Positions 4,577 through 5,840 of a stretch of DNA of 5,840 bases are shown piece by piece. The translations under genes were made by a program, and so were the position numbers. The DNA lies in NCBI GenBank assembly GCA_030680655.1, contig JAUXUZ010000248.1, positions 1-5,840 on the forward strand, given 5' to 3'. Position 1 is the first letter of the stretch; each line of letters begins with the position of its first letter. The stretch is from Phycisphaerales bacterium (lineage in GTDB: Bacteria; Planctomycetota; Phycisphaerae; Phycisphaerales; UBA1924). The notes below the pieces were generated by a model. The model saw only the letters and a list, made by a program, of their open reading frames with translations. It had not been told where the DNA came from and ran no database searches.

Positions 4577-5620
4577 ATGCCGCGCAAGCCCGGAGACAAA
4601 CTGCCCGACGACCCCGCTCACCTGGAGGGCATCACCAAGTCGGCGATCCTCCTGCTGACGCTCGACCCCGTCACCGCGGGCTCGATGCTGAAGGTGATGC
4701 CCGCCGAGCAAGTGGAGGAGGTCACGCGCGAGCTCGCGGGCCTTGGGCGTGTGAACGACACGCTCCGCGAGGCGGTCGTCGCCGAGTTCTACGGCATGTC
4801 GATGGCGAGCCAGTACGCCAGCGAGGGCGGGCTGGAGTACGCCAAGGTGCTGCTTGGCAAGAGCCTTGATCCGAAGCTGGCCGACAAGGTGCTGGCCCAG
4901 ATCCAGACGCAGGTGCAGAAGACGCCCTTCGCCTTCCTGCAGAAGGCCGAGAGCGAGAACCTGCTGACGTTCATCCAGGATGAGCACCCGCAGACGATCG
5001 CGCTGATCCTGTGCCACCTGGCGCACCACAAGGCGGCGGAGATCCTCGCCGGGCTCCCGCTGCAGAAGCAGATCGAGGTCATCAAACGCATCGCGAACAT
5101 GGAGCAGACCAACCCCGAGGTGATCAAGGAGGTCGAGAAAGGGCTCGAGTCGCGCCTCTCGAGCATGCTCATGCAGAGCATGGAGAAGGCGGGCGGCGTG
5201 CCGACGGTCGCGGAGATCCTCAACCTCGCCGACCGTTCGACAGAGAAGAGCGTGATGGAGGGGCTGGAGGCCGACGACCCCGAGCTGGTCGAGCAGATCC
5301 GGCGGCTGATGTTCGTGTTCGAGGACATCAAGCTCGTCGACGACAAGGGGATCCAGATGATCCTCAAGGAAGTGGACAACGACGAGCTCGCGCTGGGGCT
5401 CAAGACCGCCAGCGAAGACCTCAAGAACAAGATCTTCAGGAACATGTCCGAGCGTGCCGCGACGCTCATCAAAGAGGACATGCAGTTCATGGGCCCCGTG
5501 CGCGTCAGCGACGTAGAGGCGAGCCAGCAGAAGATCGTCGACATCGTGCGCCGGCTGGAAGACAGCGGCGAGATCATCATCGCCGGCCGTGGCGGCGGCG
5601 GCGAGGAACTGGTTGTCTAA
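4577..5620 (+). CDS. fliG: Flagellar motor switch/rotor protein FliG
   Basis: This 347-aa protein sits on the cytoplasmic side of the MS-ring, binds FliF through its N-terminal domain and FliM through its middle and C-terminal domains, and takes up torque from MotA-type stators. The N-terminal domain (about 17-105, KSAILLLTLDPVTAGSMLKV) is followed by the middle domain with the conserved EHPQ motif at 136-139 (HPQTIALIL), and by the C-terminal domain with MFVF at 245-248. The charged residues that contact the stator in E. coli FliG (K264, R281, D288, D289, R297) align by spacing with K276, R293, E300, D301 and R309, so all charges are kept. The tail is Gly-rich and ends EELVV. Length is typical (E. 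coli about 331). The start ATG lies one base after the fliF TGA, and its Shine-Dalgarno GGAG (4566-4569) is inside the fliF 3' end, so the two are translated in tandem. Confidence 0.97.
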   Translation: MPRKPGDKLPDDPAHLEGITKSAILLLTLDPVTAGSMLKVMPAEQVEEVTRELAGLGRVNDTLREAVVAEFYGMSMASQYASEGGLEYAKVLLGKSLDPKLADKVLAQIQTQVQKTPFAFLQKAESENLLTFIQDEHPQTIALILCHLAHHKAAEILAGLPLQKQIEVIKRIANMEQTNPEVIKEVEKGLESRLSSMLMQSMEKAGGVPTVAEILNLADRSTEKSVMEGLEADDPELVEQIRRLMFVFEDIKLVDDKGIQMILKEVDNDELALGLKTASEDLKNKIFRNMSERAATLIKEDMQFMGPVRVSDVEASQQKIVDIVRRLEDSGEIIIAGRGGGGEELVV

Positions 5621-5655
5621 GCGCGGGCGTCTGTGGTTCACCGGAGTAACGTTCG

Positions 5656-5840
5656 ATGGCGCTCGTGCGCAACTCAGAAGCCGCGATCATGACCAGGGAC
5701 GCGATCGTCCTGGACCTTGGCGACCTGCGCCGGCAGGGCCAGCGCCTCCTCGACGGCGCCCGCGCCGAGGCCGTGCGCATCGAACAAGAAGCGCAGGCCG
5801 ACCGGGCTTCGATCATCGAAGGGGCCGACAAGGTGGGGTA
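5656..5840 (+). CDS. fliH: Flagellar assembly protein FliH, N-terminal fragment (cut off by the window)
   Basis: Sixty-one codons are visible before the window ends. The ATG at 5656 is preceded by GGAG at 5643-5646 with 9 bases of spacing. The protein starts MALVRNSEAAIMTRDAIVLD and continues as an Ala/Arg/Glu/Gln-rich, strongly charged helix (about 22-60, LGDLRRQGQRLLDGARAEAV and onward), as expected for the long N-terminal coiled region of FliH/YscL and related V/F-type ATPase stalk proteins. FliH holds the export ATPase FliI at the base of the type III export apparatus and regulates it. The assignment rests on this composition and on position straight after fliG, the classical fliF-fliG-fliH-fliI order; the conserved C-terminal domain is not in view. 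A second ATG at codon 12 (5689) is a possible but less likely start. Confidence 0.8.
   Translation, partial: MALVRNSEAAIMTRDAIVLDLGDLRRQGQRLLDGARAEAVRIEQEAQADRASIIEGADKVG

Noticed and set aside
3451..5641. Long minus-strand frames opposite fliF and fliG (382 and 365 residues)
   Set aside because: They are His/Arg/Leu-rich mirror frames created by GC-rich codon bias opposite clearly identified genes; no domain is recognisable.

Overview
The window is GC-rich and tightly packed. It holds two gene blocks that diverge from a 186-bp spacer at 2599-2784. It suggests a flagellated, high-GC, Gram-negative-type bacterium. The pairing of a DPM1/ArnC-like glycosyltransferase with a Lab_N membrane protein, together with a divergent, glycine-rich FliF, would fit Planctomycetota (for example Phycisphaerae). 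That placement is an impression, and nothing in the window proves it.

Minus-strand block (2598 down to 1): four closely spaced genes. First comes a family 2 glycosyltransferase of the polyprenyl-phosphate type (1765-2598). It overlaps by an ATGA tetranucleotide a small membrane protein with a lipid A biosynthesis N-terminal (Lab_N) domain (1100-1768). After a 56-bp spacer full of alternating G4/C4 blocks comes an uncharacterised 206-aa protein (423-1043). This overlaps by a GTGA tetranucleotide a second uncharacterised protein (1-426) that runs off the left edge. The first two genes look like a module that attaches a sugar to a lipid carrier and handles it at the inner membrane. The last two are soluble, mostly helical and of unknown function.

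Plus-strand block (2785 to the right edge): fliF (MS-ring), fliG (rotor/switch) and the start of fliH (regulator of the export ATPase), in the classical order. fliF and fliG are one base apart, and fliH begins 35 bp after fliG. No fliE lies upstream of fliF, so fliF appears to be the first gene of this transcription unit. FliF anchors FliG at the cytoplasmic face of the MS-ring, FliG receives torque from the stators, and FliH links the export ATPase FliI to the export gate.

The central spacer has no recognisable gene and no convincing sigma-70, sigma-54 or sigma-28 promoter. It does carry three perfect inverted repeats, including one with a cUUCGg tetraloop. I saw no RNA genes, CRISPR, insertion sequences or transposons. 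The less ordinary points are the two unknown proteins, a GYF_2-like segment inserted in the Lab_N protein, the structured spacers, and C7 tracts in both genes of the glycosyltransferase/Lab_N pair.
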